64,000 nt of DNA from Hawksworthiomyces lignivorus (Eukaryota > Ascomycota > Sordariomycetes > Ophiostomatales > Ophiostomataceae), in the NCBI GenBank assembly GCA_002917075.1, contig NTMA01000107.1, positions 62,001 through 126,000 of the forward strand, given 5' to 3'. Below the pieces are notes generated by a model. The model had not been told where the DNA came from, did not search any database, and saw only the letters and a program-made list of their open reading frames with translations. The position numbers were made by a program, and so were the translations under genes. The number at the start of each line of letters is the position of its first letter. The first letter of the stretch is position 1. Below are positions 27,901 to 39,557 of this stretch, piece after piece.

Positions 27901-28553
27901 TCGACTTTAAATCTTTAACTTTCCCTCCTTCCTAAACCTTAATTCTATTTCTTCTTTAACGTCCTTCTCCACTACTAATATTTATTTCTTGTCATTCCTT
28001 ACAAAAAAAAAAGTATTGATCCAACCCTGTCTCGGCGTCGACAGTATTCCAACACCTTGTGTTTCTATACACGAGGAACGATCTCAGCCCTATATCTTAA
28101 TAAACCCTTCTCTGGTCTAGGCTGTCTGTGACTACCTGCCTGTGCTCAACCCATCTTCACAATCTGCCATTAACAACACATCTGTTCCAACTTGGGTTAT
28201 TCCTTTTTGGTCTGCTCATGATATATTGGATATTAGAATAGACAGATTTGGATGGATGTCTGTTGTTTTGTCGATACTCTCGCATTACGAATTTCTAAAA
28301 CCTATCTCTACGGCAGTTGCTACTTCTGAAGATATAAACTACGAATCTTGAGGCCTTCAAAGAGAAAACGGACCAACTTCAGCTTTGCAATTGGATCCTC
28401 CAGGCGACAGATAAGAAAGGCTTCATCTTGGCAACAAGGGAGGAAATAGAAGCCAAAAAAAATCTTTACGAAGAACGAGCAACCACGACGACGCAAAGTT
28501 CAACTTTGTTGTGTTCCGACGGGAGAATCGAAACTAGTCGTATATTGTCATCC
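24901..28553 (+). promoter_or_regulatory. Long pyrimidine-rich upstream/leader region of the velvet gene
   Basis: The + strand is markedly C/T-rich, most strongly at about 26,270-26,480, 27,040-27,200 and 27,840-28,000, and it leads directly to the velvet ATG at 28,554. CT-rich tracts just upstream of transcription starts are typical of fungal promoters. The span also has several open frames with ATG (for example 26,980-27,561) that would be upstream ORFs if the region were transcribed. A half palindrome (TACGGAGTAC) is at 26,994. That this is promoter plus a long 5' leader is inferred; no start site can be fixed from sequence. Confidence 0.45.
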
Positions 28554-30639
28554 ATGAGCGGGCATCTACATACATACACGCATTTTGGGGACCACACTAT
28601 TCCGCCACCTCAAGCGGCTATCAAGGTTGAGCCTTCAGATAGGTACGTATGCTTCGAGGAAAGGTGTTATCTGTCCTGTGTGTGCTCTGTGAGGTTGGGT
28701 GGATTCAGAGCTACCACGAGGGCATATAGCTCCTTGCACTCTTCCACAAAATACCACTTCCCCCTGCTGCCCTCGTCATAAACACGAATTATTCTTCGCT
28801 TGTTTTTGTTTTCTTTGTCAACGTCTTCCTAAACAATCTGTTTGTTCCTCTGTACCCAGAATCCAGCAGAACTTCCGGGGAAACAATACGACCCTGGCGC
28901 CCTAGAGCTGACAATCATGTTGTTCGAAAGTGTACCCGACTACATGCTTGAAATCCGCCAACAACCCCAGCATGCCCGTGTGGCACTGGGTAAGGATAAA
29001 GGTACGTGTTTGAATAGCCGTGGGATCTCTCTGAAGCTTTGGAATAGAATGCATAGGTATTAACGTAGAAAAAGCCGATCGAAAGCCGATCGATCCTCCT
29101 CCAATCTTGCAGCTGAAGGTCAGCCACAAGAAGGATCCAATGCAGAACTTCTTGCAAAGTAAGTTTTTCTGAAGACGGAGAAACGACCTCGGTCGAGCAT
29201 GCAGAGTCTGACAAAATTTGTCTCGTCTAGGTCCCTATTACTTTATGTCTTGTTCTCTCATTAAGGGCGACGAGGCATCAGGAAAGGACCCGCTTCCAAG
29301 TCACCTAATCGGTACGGTTGTCTCTTCACTGCACCGTTTGAAGGACACCGACAACCAGGATGGAGGATTTTTTGTTTTTGGTGACTTGAGTTGCAAAGTC
29401 GAAGGGAAATTCCGGTTACTGTTTACACTCTACCAAATGCAGAAGACGGAGTGTGTTCACATCACGTCGATTGTATCGGATATTTTCCAGGTCTACCCGA
29501 CGAAGTCATTTCCTGGTCTGGCTGAATCAACTTTCTTAACCCGATCTTTCAGCGACCAGGGCGTGCGGCTTCGGCTCCGTAAGGATTCACGCAGCATGAC
29601 GACAAGAAAGCGAAACGCAACAGCGGCAGAATTTGCGCGGAAGCAGCACGACCAGCGAGACCAGAACCGGCGATCACTCACAGGGCGCTCGAGTAACCCT
29701 GATGACAGCTTAACCTATGGGAGCGGTGCTGCAACCGCTTTTGATCCGCACGCTGGGGGCAGCTACGGCCACTACGATGCAGACGGCGGGATGGCAAAAC
29801 GGCGGCGCTTAATTGGTGATGATGTAGCGCCTCCTCCACCTCATCCTGTTCATTCTTATGGTGCAGCTCCTGGCGGCGCAGGCGGACCTGGCGCTGATTT
29901 GGGTCCTTACGGAGCGCCGCGCGCGGCTTACAATGCGCCGCCGCATATTCCTTTGCCTGTTAGCTCAGCACCGTATGGATTGCCAGCACAGACAACCGCA
30001 GCTGCTTTGGCATACAGCCACCCTGGAGTAACAGCAGCTCCGCACCCACACGCACATCACCAGCTGGGGCGCCTTGACACTCAGCAGCTTGGTGGCCCGC
30101 ACCATCCTGGACCAAGCTCGGCAGGACCAGCAGCGTTCCAGTCGCCATCCAACAGGCAGTCGCCCCACGCTTTTCAGTATGGCGCGCTGCAGGCGTCTCC
30201 CTCTTCTATGGGCTACCAGCCGTCCAGTGCCGCATCTACGTCGGCCCATGCATTAACAGGGAGCCCAGCGGGTGACTACCGGCCACATCCAGGGCCGTTA
30301 TACACAAGCAATGCATCTGCAGACGCTAGCCCGCGAACACACCCGACACCAAATCCCAACACGACACCGAGTGGCACGAGCACCAGCCCCCCAGATGCTA
30401 CGGCCAATTACACAGCAGCGGCAGCAGGATCTATCACACCTTTTACGCAGAGCATTAGTCCCTACACATATGCGCATGCTCTAGGCGACCCACAATCGCA
30501 TCTGCCTCCGCCCACCATGGCCACAGCGCGAGGGCATGGACTACCAGCACTTGATTTGCAGCATGTCAACGGTGGTGGCCTAGGACTCGATATGAACTAC
30601 GCTGATGTCGAAAGGCATAACCCAGGACAGGCATCATAG
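28554..30639 (+). CDS. Velvet-domain developmental regulator (VosA/VelC type)
   Basis: Four exons: 28,554-28,646, 28,860-29,001, 29,069-29,158 and 29,231-30,639, giving 577 aa. Joining them restores the velvet domain (about residues 58-237): [13 protein letters not shown], then [10 protein letters not shown], then the core reading [17 protein letters not shown] and [20 protein letters not shown] basic KRRR patch near residue 298 may be a nuclear signal. The remaining C-terminus is rich in P, A, S, H and G and probably disordered. Velvet proteins are nuclear DNA-binding regulators that dimerise and couple spore development, stress tolerance and secondary metabolism. The [13 protein letters not shown] block and the C-terminal tail fit VosA, but VelC cannot be excluded. 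The first donor is GTATGC; the nearby GTACGT would break the frame. The first in-frame ATG is 28,554. A long pyrimidine-rich leader precedes it. Confidence 0.92.
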
Positions 30640-31463
30640 GATAGCAGAAACCCCTTCTCCTATTGCTATTGGTCCTACTCTTAGAATTTTATTTTCCATT
30701 TTCTGGTATGTGCATGATAGAGGGGAAACACGATGATGAAGGCGGACAGTGGCGGCTGGGTGGGTGGGCAAAGAGCAACGGCGTGCGAACGGTAGATTTC
30801 TTTTCAATCTTTTTTTTTTTTTGGCTTTATTATGTTTTGGGTTCTGGAAAGAGAAAAAGGGAAAAAGATGCAAAATCGAACTATTGGGTTGGTGGCTCGG
30901 CTCATTTGGTCGCGGTGGTACAGAGGGAAAGGCTGGACTTCATTGTGAACTTCAACGGCGGGCAAAACAGTATTGCCTGAAAAAAAGGGGGGAGGCTATA
31001 TACAAGCCACACCAACCACCAGAATCACATCCTTGCAACAGCAACGAGAACAACAAAAAAAAATTGACATATCCCTAACGGTTTAGTTGATACCCCTGAA
31101 GAGCGCAATGTTTTTTTTTTTTTTTTTTTTTTTAATTTTTTTAGCGGGAGTTGTCTTTCTTCTCTACACAGTTTCTACTCTGTTCGAGCCAAGCTTGGCT
31201 TCACTATTTACTTCCTTTCCTCTTTGCGTTCTTCTAACTCTTTCAGTCCAGACTTGTTTGCCCCATTAGCGGTTTTGTATCGATCTCGTTTTCCTTTCTC
31301 TTTACGATCGCTCGTTTGAATTTTCTTGATACTCTATTATTGAAAAGATTATAGCATACTTATTTACATACATATACATACTTTCCACTTTGCTGTAGTA
31401 TTTGTCCTAGCTAATTTGCTTCCCGAGAACGAGTAAGGCAAGTTTTGTTGGAGACGGGGATTT
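30640..31463. other. Convergent 3' intergenic region
   Basis: This separates the velvet gene (+) from the glycosidase gene (-), whose 3' ends face each other. It contains a T run at about 30,810-30,822 and a 23-nt T run at 31,111-31,133, which could mark 3' UTR or terminator sequence. No other gene is seen. Confidence 0.6.
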
Positions 31464-32875
31464 TTATCCCCATTTAGCTGCGAGAGCTGCATACAATGTC
31501 GCGTTAATCGGTAGCACGCTGCCATGTCGCAGGTTTTTAGGAAATGCCGTCCGGCTGCTCGCCGTCCAACCGCTATTGGATTCCGGATGCGTGCTTTCAT
31601 AGGGTCGGTAGCCATCACTACCGTAGAAGTCCAGCAGCAGATGTGCCTTGCCGGAGATCTCATTGTCCCAGAATGCAGCGGGCCCCTCGACCCCCGACTG
31701 GATAATGGCGGAATCGCCTCCAGGCCGTGTCCAGGGCCCGAAGAGGCCTGTCGTAGAGTAGTCCATAAAAACGCCTTTTTTGCTCTCGTCTTTCATGAAG
31801 CGCAAGAAGGTCTGGCTCACGTCATCCGCTGAGCTGCTGCCGTCACTGGTACCGTTGGTGTCGCTGCCACCGGCTGACGCGGATAGAGGTAGTATGGTCA
31901 AGTCGATCGTGTCACTTGGTGACTTGTCAACATATGTCTGCGGAGTTGAGAAGGTGTGAAAGTCGGTCGTGTAGGCGTAGCGGATGCGTGTGTTGGTAGG
32001 CGACCCCGTATGTTTTGTGTCGGCCGCGGAGTACTACGGATATTAGTAAAATGTCCTCGAATATTCCTGCCTGCAGGCATACCGGCAATGCTGAGACATA
32101 CAAATTTGGATGACCAATAAGCCATGTATTGCTCTAGAAATTGAGAGTAAAGTATTAGATGCAAGAAACAACGAGTGTTGAAAAGCGCAAGAGAAAAAAA
32201 AATTAGAGAAGAGCAACTGCTTCTACTTACTCTTGGCAGGATCCCAGATGGCCTCCGGTGCCCATACCATACCGGCCGTATCATCCTCGACAGTTACTAA
32301 GCGCTCGTTTGTCCAGTTCATCAGATCGGTGCTCTCCCAGACAAAAATGCCACGGGAGCCGGTCCTTTGAGAGGCGCCCCAGTTTGTCTATTCTCCATTA
32401 TCAGCGTTAGGGGGAATAGTATAACATGTTACGCAAGAAATATAACCCACAAAGCAGAACGTACTTTACCAATATCTAAATCTGTACCGACAATGTACCA
32501 CTTTCGGCCGGCTTCATCGCCACCTCCCTTAACAATGGCCGGATCCCGTACGCCGCCGGTACCTTTGGTCGGCTTGATGATGGGTCGGCCGGCATTCAGT
32601 GCTTTGTATGCAACAGGATTGTTGCCGTCGCTAAGATAGAAGTAGATGTAGGGATCTGAGCCCAGAAAGACGATCGTGAGGTACCCTGACAGGCTAGAGT
32701 TGGCATTGGCCGGTAGTGCTTGCCGGGCGTCCAAGTGCGGCTCCGGCAGGAGAGGCGACAAGTCCAAACTCTGGCGCGCTGTTGGAAGAATGGCATGGGA
32801 CAAGACTGCTAGTGGCCACCACAATGCTGTGATAACGACCACGAGGCGAACCGCAGCCTTCGACGTGCCTGCCAT
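31464..32875 (-). CDS. Secreted GH43-like glycoside hydrolase
   Basis: Four exons on the minus strand: 32,875-32,465, 32,387-32,231, 32,133-32,102 and 32,033-31,464, giving 389 aa. The N-terminus has a hydrophobic stretch (VRLVVVITALWWPLAVL) that looks like a signal peptide, so the enzyme is probably secreted. Family signs are the five-bladed-propeller blocks GVRDPAIV (RDP with the Asp expected to tune the general acid), GIFVWESTDLMNW, GMVWAPEAIWDPA and EGPAAFWDNE, where the Glu of EGP is the expected general acid. GH43 enzymes remove arabinose or xylose from plant or fungal polysaccharides; the substrate cannot be told here. Exon 3 is only 32 nt. Length fits a single-domain enzyme. The subfamily is uncertain. 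Confidence 0.85.
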
Positions 32876-33262
32876 GACTTGGTCCTAGAAGCTCCCGTGT
32901 AGAGATTTCGGGGAGTGTCATTTAGAATCAGAGTGAGAGGTAACAGGACATAATTGAAAAAAAAATAAAATAAAATAAAAAAAATCAAAAAAATCTATCA
33001 TCAAAATATTATCAGTCGAGGCCAAATTTTGCTTCAATTTACCCCACAAATGCTCTCATTGCCGTTCGTCGTCAAACATGCGGCTTCGTAGCATCTAATT
33101 TAGGCAAATATTGTAGTGGAGGGAAAGAGAGCGGGCTGGCGCTCTTTGTGGGAATACAGATGCAATATGCCCTTGCTTTCTCCTTCGGGGTTTTCGGTCC
33201 GTGAATGAACCGGAAACTCCAAGTCAACGTTCGTGACGGGAGTGAAAGGGTAGTTATTGAGG
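32876..33262. other. Promoter-sized gap between two minus-strand genes
   Basis: This gap lies upstream of the glycosidase and immediately downstream of the Artemis-like gene. It carries an A-rich tract (about 32,957-32,995) with repeated AAAAT units. On the minus strand this is a T-rich tract, the kind often seen in fungal core promoters. Confidence 0.5.
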
Positions 33263-35672
33263 TCATCTACACCCGAGGTCGATGTCTACTTCGGTGTGGT
33301 TGTCGGTCGTGCTGGTCAGCCCAATGTGAACCCAGTCGCCGATGCCCACGACATTCTGGAGAACCGCCAGCTGTGACTCTTGCCGCTTCTCCCTAGAAAA
33401 CTCCGAGACAGTGGTGGCCTGTGAATCTTGAGCATCCTGTAACTCGTACATAAACTTCTCCGTGGTGCCAGTGGAGCAATCGTAATAGAAATAAGGGAAG
33501 TTGCTTTCACCAACTCCGACAAGAGATGGCGGAGAAAGGGATGGAGGAATTTCTAGATCTGCTTCTCCAGAAATGTCACAATCTGGTAGAACACTCCAGG
33601 AATAAGGCTCCGAGTCCGTGGTGGCCTGGCTGTCCTGTATTTCTAGTGGCAATTTTCGTTTCTGAAAGAGTGTGGCCACTTCTGAATCATGCCGAAAGGC
33701 ATCTCCTGAACAATATTGGCCAAATAGATCCCGAATTGTAACAATTTCTCCTTTTAGATAATTAGTCAACTCTTAACTCTTTTGGTCTCCGTACGACGTT
33801 GAGAGAGAACATAGAATCCTACCGCTATGAAACCACCTATCTGGGTTAACTGTGCAAGGCCAGACATCCTTCGGTCGCAGTTTACCAACGAGATCGCATA
33901 ACTCAGGATAGGACGAATGGCGAGAATATGGAAAGGTTATAGTATTAGGGAGGCCGCCGTCAAGAGCTGCTGTACTTCTTCTGTGTTGATTATGACTCTC
34001 CGGGGAATTTAAAGCTGCAATATCTTGGAGTGTGGCCTCGATTTTCTTCGTTTTGATGTCTTCGTCGTCATCATCCATTTCAAGAGGATCCGGAACAAGA
34101 CTGATAGGGAGAGAGATGTGACCTTTGTTATGCAGAGATTTGGATATTATTGACTGTAGTTCCATCTTTTCAGGACGCGACATTGTACTCTCATTGACAC
34201 TAAGCAAAGCTTGTTAATACACGGAGGAAAATGAGAACTGACAAGGAAGGATACCGTTTTCATACAGCTCGTAGAAGCGGCCAATAGCTTCTTTGGTATG
34301 CAACTCCAGCTCTGCCTCTCGCTGAAGGTCATCCCAGCCTCCTCCAGCGCCGACCTCAGCAACGTCTCCACGGCCATCCGGCAAGTGGCATACTACAGGC
34401 CGAATCCAGACGACAGGAGAGTCGCGCACGCTGGCGCAATATTCTACACCTTTGTCGCAGCTGTGAATGCGTGCTGTGCTGTCGTCGCCATTACTCTCCT
34501 CGTCATCCGCCACGAGACAGCCATCGTGGACCGCATTGGCACACATAAAACCGACGAGACTTGGTGCTTCTAGAGCGAGATGAAACTGTGAAGCAAACCT
34601 TCGTTGCGACTCTTTCATTGCTAGAGACTCATAGAGAAGCATCTTATACTGGTCGACGTGTACTTTGGTTTTCAGCGCCTTGGAGAGAGCAATCCATACG
34701 TCTTCGTAGCTGAACAATCGTTAGCCAATGGTGAAAAAAAAAACAATATGGAGGCAGTCGTTTGAGCTTACCCAAATGTCCAGGCGCGCAAGTGGAAAAT
34801 AGTATCTGAAGGGTACTTTGAAACTGCCTGTAGAAGCTCCCTCAGGCCATCAGCCTTGGTTTGGAAGACCACGTCCTTTTCAATAAATGTGGTGTCTAGG
34901 TACACCGTATCTAACGTTCGCAGCCCTGTGCTGTACTCGACCAAACACGGGTTACGGATTAGGGAATTGACAAACCATGGCTCGCAGCGCGTGTCGCCGG
35001 TGTAGAGAGCTGCCTTGTGGTCATTTTCAAACACTATATTGTTAATTTAATCTCTGTCCGAGAGCGTCGAAAAGGAAACAGAATCATAACTTACAAAACA
35101 TTACCGATCCTGGGCAGTGATTTGCATCAAATAGAGTCACTTGGATGTTGTTTCCTGGAGAAAGCTCAATTACAGTCGGCGTGTCCAGCGGCAGGGGTTT
35201 CTAGAGACGTGCCTCCAATGTCAGAAAAGATAGAAAACATATGCTGCTAAGCTGTGTTATTTTACGTACTAGCAAACGCTTCAAGTCTTTGTACGTCCGC
35301 TTCCTAGCCTCCAGGATGCCCTTGGAATAGTTAATCCAGCACGGGTACCTCTCTAGCCGGAGCACCAATGCCCTAGTTGCTGCAGAACAATATATGCTCG
35401 TACAGTTAATAGACAGGGTCAATCCCACCGGATCATTCTGCAAAAACGTACAAAGGAGATCGCAAGGTGTCCAAGCCGACCAAATGGTCGCTATGGGCAT
35501 GGCTGAGAAAGCACGCCAGAGGCTGGCGCAGTGTTGCTGCATTTGTGTTTCGAAAATAGTCCACTCGATCGGTGTCAGCGTAATGCTATGGTACTGAATA
35601 TCAATATGTATCTGTGCACGTGGTACCTTGGATATCTGGAAATTCTTTGATGGAGCCATTGAATGTAGACAT
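33263..35672 (-). CDS. Artemis/SNM1-type DNA-repair metallo-beta-lactamase nuclease
   Basis: Eight exons on the minus strand: 35,672-35,627, 35,563-35,452, 35,396-35,270, 35,200-35,095, 35,033-34,772, 34,709-34,266, 34,199-33,823 and 33,750-33,263, giving 653 aa. Joined exons show the metallo-beta-lactamase core: FLSHAHSDH (His37, His39, Asp41, His42), FDANHCPGSVMF, ALYTGDTR, the beta-CASP block VYLDTTF, HLRAWTFGYEDVW, and PYSRHSSYPEL followed by DVWPC. This family (SNM1/Pso2/Artemis) comprises nucleases acting in crosslink repair or end joining in the nucleus. All metal-ligand motifs look intact. The acidic DDDDED stretch and the C-terminal part, with two DSQATT copies, are likely flexible. 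The exon 6/7 junction (GTATGA donor) is the least certain; the others are well supported by frame and motif continuity. Confidence 0.9.
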
Positions 35673-38600
35673 CGTCGCCGAGCAAACACCGCGCTATGCG
35701 CTGTTCACTCAACAGCTGGATGAAGGTTGTCAGAAAATAAGGAATCAGGCAGAGCCTCAACTTGGATACATGAGAGTTGCTTATTGTTCACAAAAAGCGG
35801 CGCTTTATTTAGCTTACATGAGATCACCAGAGAAAATCTTGAGTACTCCGTAATAGAAGCTAAATAGTCTCGGTCCAACAAATAAGCCTTGACGATTGGC
35901 TATCCAATTCTGCTTTCTATCTCTTTTACACTGTACACCACATACAACCAAATAACTGGGTAGCGCCCATCTCTACTGGAAGTGCAGTATAAAAAGTTCA
36001 GTATGTCATTTTTTGGAGTTTCGATTAGTGCTCTTGTATCGCCTTGTCACTAAAGTGGTTGTCGGTTTTGTTTATCGGCTGTGTCACTATTTTATTCACT
36101 CCTGCTCGCGCATCATTGCCATCTTATTCATATGCTTGATATTCAAATATACACATCTCATGAAATCTGGGATTTCCAAAGAGATTCACAATGGCCATTT
36201 TCTGTTCTCTGGCAAGGCATCAGAATGGGCGGAAATGCATCATGCGCTTTTGCTCTCATCAACTTGGTCCAAGCATACTCGAGAAAGAAAAAGTTCTTAT
36301 CCAGGTATCTTCAAATCTGAGCATATACCAAATAGCTTCTCCTCTCTTCCCATTTACTTCTCCCATTTATCCTCTTTGCCATTCGGATGCCGGATCGCTC
36401 CGGCAAATCCGACTTCTCCACAAATTCGACCTCACTTCTCTGATCGTCCAATATTACTGTATCTATGATTGTCTATGACCAAAAATATAAAATAATTTCT
36501 CCGAGCCGTTGTTAGTTTAGAGGCAACTATAATCAAGGAGAAAGCCGATTGACTCTCAGTTTTTGCTGTGTGTTCGTTTATATGAACATTCACCTTACAA
36601 TGATTCCTTTGACGAATATCGGCAAAAGAGATGTTGCCCGCTCGGGAAGAAAGAACCAAAAAGAGATCGCCAGGTCTGACTTTATTCCTTCAATTCATTT
36701 CTAATTAAGCGAAAAGGGGTGTGGCTGTCAGTAAAAGTTCTGGCTTTGGCTTGGATTTAATTATCAGCTGGTTACTTGACATCTTCACGCGTAGCTTCTA
36801 TCTTAATTACAAAGTAGAGCGATGGGATCTCTTTACGGGGGCATGTGATATTCAGAACTGATTGTATAACAGGTAGGATTCATCCCTTGTTAGAGTAGAC
36901 GCCATGACCCTCGTGTCGGGTAACTTAGTCTAGTATCTCTTTTCACTTTTGTTTTTTACTTCTGACACAGCTTTGATGCAGCGCATCCTTCAGTGCCTAT
37001 GAGCAACAACGGTCCGGCGTGCCCAATATTCCAAGCTCTAACCCAACGGGATGACAGAAAGTCTCGCCAACACAATATCAGCCTACGTTAGCCGGTAAAA
37101 TACCAAGACAGCAGCGCAAACACTTCTTGGCTCCTCCCACACTTTGTGTCTTGGCTTAACGTTGGCGCTCTCCTCGGTGCCCTCTCTACGATTATTTTGC
37201 AGGGGAACCAAACGCTATGAGAATCACACTAGCGGTCAAAATTTATGTTTCAATATCTCTGAACGAAGTGTCCGGGAAATTCCATCAAGAACTTGGCAGT
37301 ATCAATTGTAAAATTTTGTGGGCATCTAAGTTTGAGGCAGCTTCTCGTGCCTGGCGGAGTCAACTAAACGAATGAACAAGACTGGGAAGCATTATCTTAT
37401 CTCTAACAGAGAGGTAAGCAGGCTTCATCTGATTTGAATATCAGGTCACGGGGGTACTTTCACTTTCTTTTAGCGGTTTAGAGTAGATGGAGCCTATGCT
37501 TTGGACAAAAGTCTAGAAGCCATAAAAATATCAGAGAATTTCTACTTTGCTATTCACTGCAAATCAACATCGGCAGGTAACTCTCCGCCCCCCCCCCTAA
37601 ACCAAGTTAAGGAGTAAACATGCTTTGAATATGAATTTAGTGCTGTATGCTAGCGGGTAAGGCTTAAACATCGAACTGACTGCTCATTGGGTGGTTATGC
37701 CTCAAATGGGGTCTGATAGACAGACATTCCAGCTTTAATGGAAAACAACATGATACGGCCACTCTGAAAACGATTAGACAGCTGAGATTCAAGCATAAAT
37801 TACTGCTGCAAGTCTCGTCTTGTGGCGGGAGAGACGCTGTTTTAGATTGAAGCCAGTCAACTCCTGATACGTTAATAGAGGCCAACAAAGTAAGTGGGAA
37901 GACAGACAAGAGACACAGAGGGGGGAATAAGATATCATATCGTTTCACCCTATAGGAGCAAAGAAATAAAGAGGATAGGAGAAGTCGGTCTCTTTATGGA
38001 CTGTTAGCGGGAGAAAACCATATGGCCAGCACATCCAGCTCATCCCTCTCAATTCTTCCTCATTTTCCGATTCTTCCTCCTCCTTGTCCCTCTCTTCCTT
38101 TCTTTGCCCCTTCTTCCATTCTTTCCCCGCCCCCTCACGTTCCACATCTAACCATCTTCCCGCACACAAGCTTCCCCATATCCCTCAGCAGCTTCCTCGG
38201 TAGAATGAGGTCGCCGGGGCCGGATTTTCTTGAGGGAATGCCAAAATAGGAAAGTCATTTTCATTGATAGTTTGTTTTATATACAAGATGTGTAGCAATT
38301 CACAAAAAAAGCCATTCTTCTATTCTTTTTGTGCAACATCGCTGCTGGCGTGGACGGGCACAACGGACCTCCTTAGGGGTTCAACCCACCCATGCACCAC
38401 CAAAGAGAGAGGTGCAGCAAAGCATTCCATGAATCAGTCCATTTCCGAAAATAGACCTCTACTACAGCCTTGGAATATTAGACTGAGAGGCTGGCAGCGG
38501 CGTGTACCTCAAGCATCCTTGGCGGGTATGCCCATCAGAAGCAAAACTCGCATCGACACAGATCGTTCGAGGTGGGAAAAAGATGAAGGACGCCGGGACA

Positions 38601-39015
38601 CGCATCCCTTCGACAAGATCACCTATTTTTTCCCCCCAACTTCGTACATAGAACGACATAGCGTCTAGATTCGCCTACTTCGCGGTTTTTGTCACGCAAT
38701 TTCCCACAGACAGCGACCCAGCATCTTTTCTTGAGATAGAAAGCTCAACCTGGATGTCGGATTGAGATCATGAATAAGCCAAGTCAAGTGACTTGTCATC
38801 TTAAATTTCACGTGACTGATCAGCCAACTGAATCAGCTACATAAAACTTTTTTTCTCTGCCGGCCAGCCTCTCCGAATAAGAAGGTCGGCAATCAAGTTT
38901 TTCCTGATTTCTTCCAAATCTTCCACCCACCACCCGACAAACAACCCACATCGGCCGTCTGGTTCTTCCTCTTCCGCCATTTCGCTTCGGAATATCATCA
39001 GTTCCAGATTTCGAG
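35673..39015. other. Divergent upstream region of the Artemis-like and RGT1-like genes
   Basis: About 3.3 kb without a supported gene. It contains the half palindrome GAGTACTCCGTA (35,841-35,852), a CT-rich tract on the + strand (38,040-38,135) and a C run (about 37,590). Open frames of 134-151 codons (36,013-36,468 and 38,264-38,668, +) lack motifs. The region likely holds the promoters of both flanking genes. Confidence 0.5.
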
Positions 39016-39519
39016 GTAAGTCGCGTCCACTTCTTTCTGGCGTCGTCGCGCGTCTCCCCAAACATTGAGCTCTGCTTCACCAACAATGTCTTACTTGCCC
39101 ACGTTCGTCTTTATTTTCGTGCTTGTTTGACCATTTCGCGCATCTGAAGACGGATCCATTGCACGTAGAGACCTGCGCAATTTGCACTACTAGCTTTCAG
39201 AGTCGCGTGTCTTTATGCGGACCGGAAGTTTGTTTTTGCAGTTAGCGATGGCATCTTCACAGTGTTCTGCTCTCAGATGGCGCAGTCTGGCGCAGTCTGG
39301 TGTTGCTCCTCGTGCTCTTCATCTTGGAATATGCATCAATTGGCTGACATAGTGCATGTTTTTTGTCCCTTTTATTTTGACTAGATAAATAAAGCTGAAG
39401 CAAGCTCAGCTGGCTTCGACCCCGTTAAAAAAAAATCTGCGATTGTATTCCGTAATTCGACGCGTCGATGTTCCAGTAACCGAACAAAGAAAGAACGTTT
39501 TGGACGTGTTTCTCAACAG
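39016..39519 (+). other. Candidate 5' UTR intron of the RGT1-like gene
   Basis: A strong donor GTAAGT (39,016) follows a CT-rich leader, and a pyrimidine-preceded acceptor CAACAG ends at 39,519, 38 nt before the ATG. Removing about 500 nt would give a compact leader. A 10-bp tandem duplication (GGCGCAGTCT, about 39,280-39,299) lies within it. This is inferred from splice-site consensus only. Confidence 0.4.
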
Positions 39520-39557
39520 GCAACAAGCTGCTTAATAGACTCAAATAGATTACTTCC

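Noticed and set aside
28428..28553. Extended N-terminus of the velvet protein
   Set aside because: The extension starts with TTG; the first ATG in frame is 28,554.
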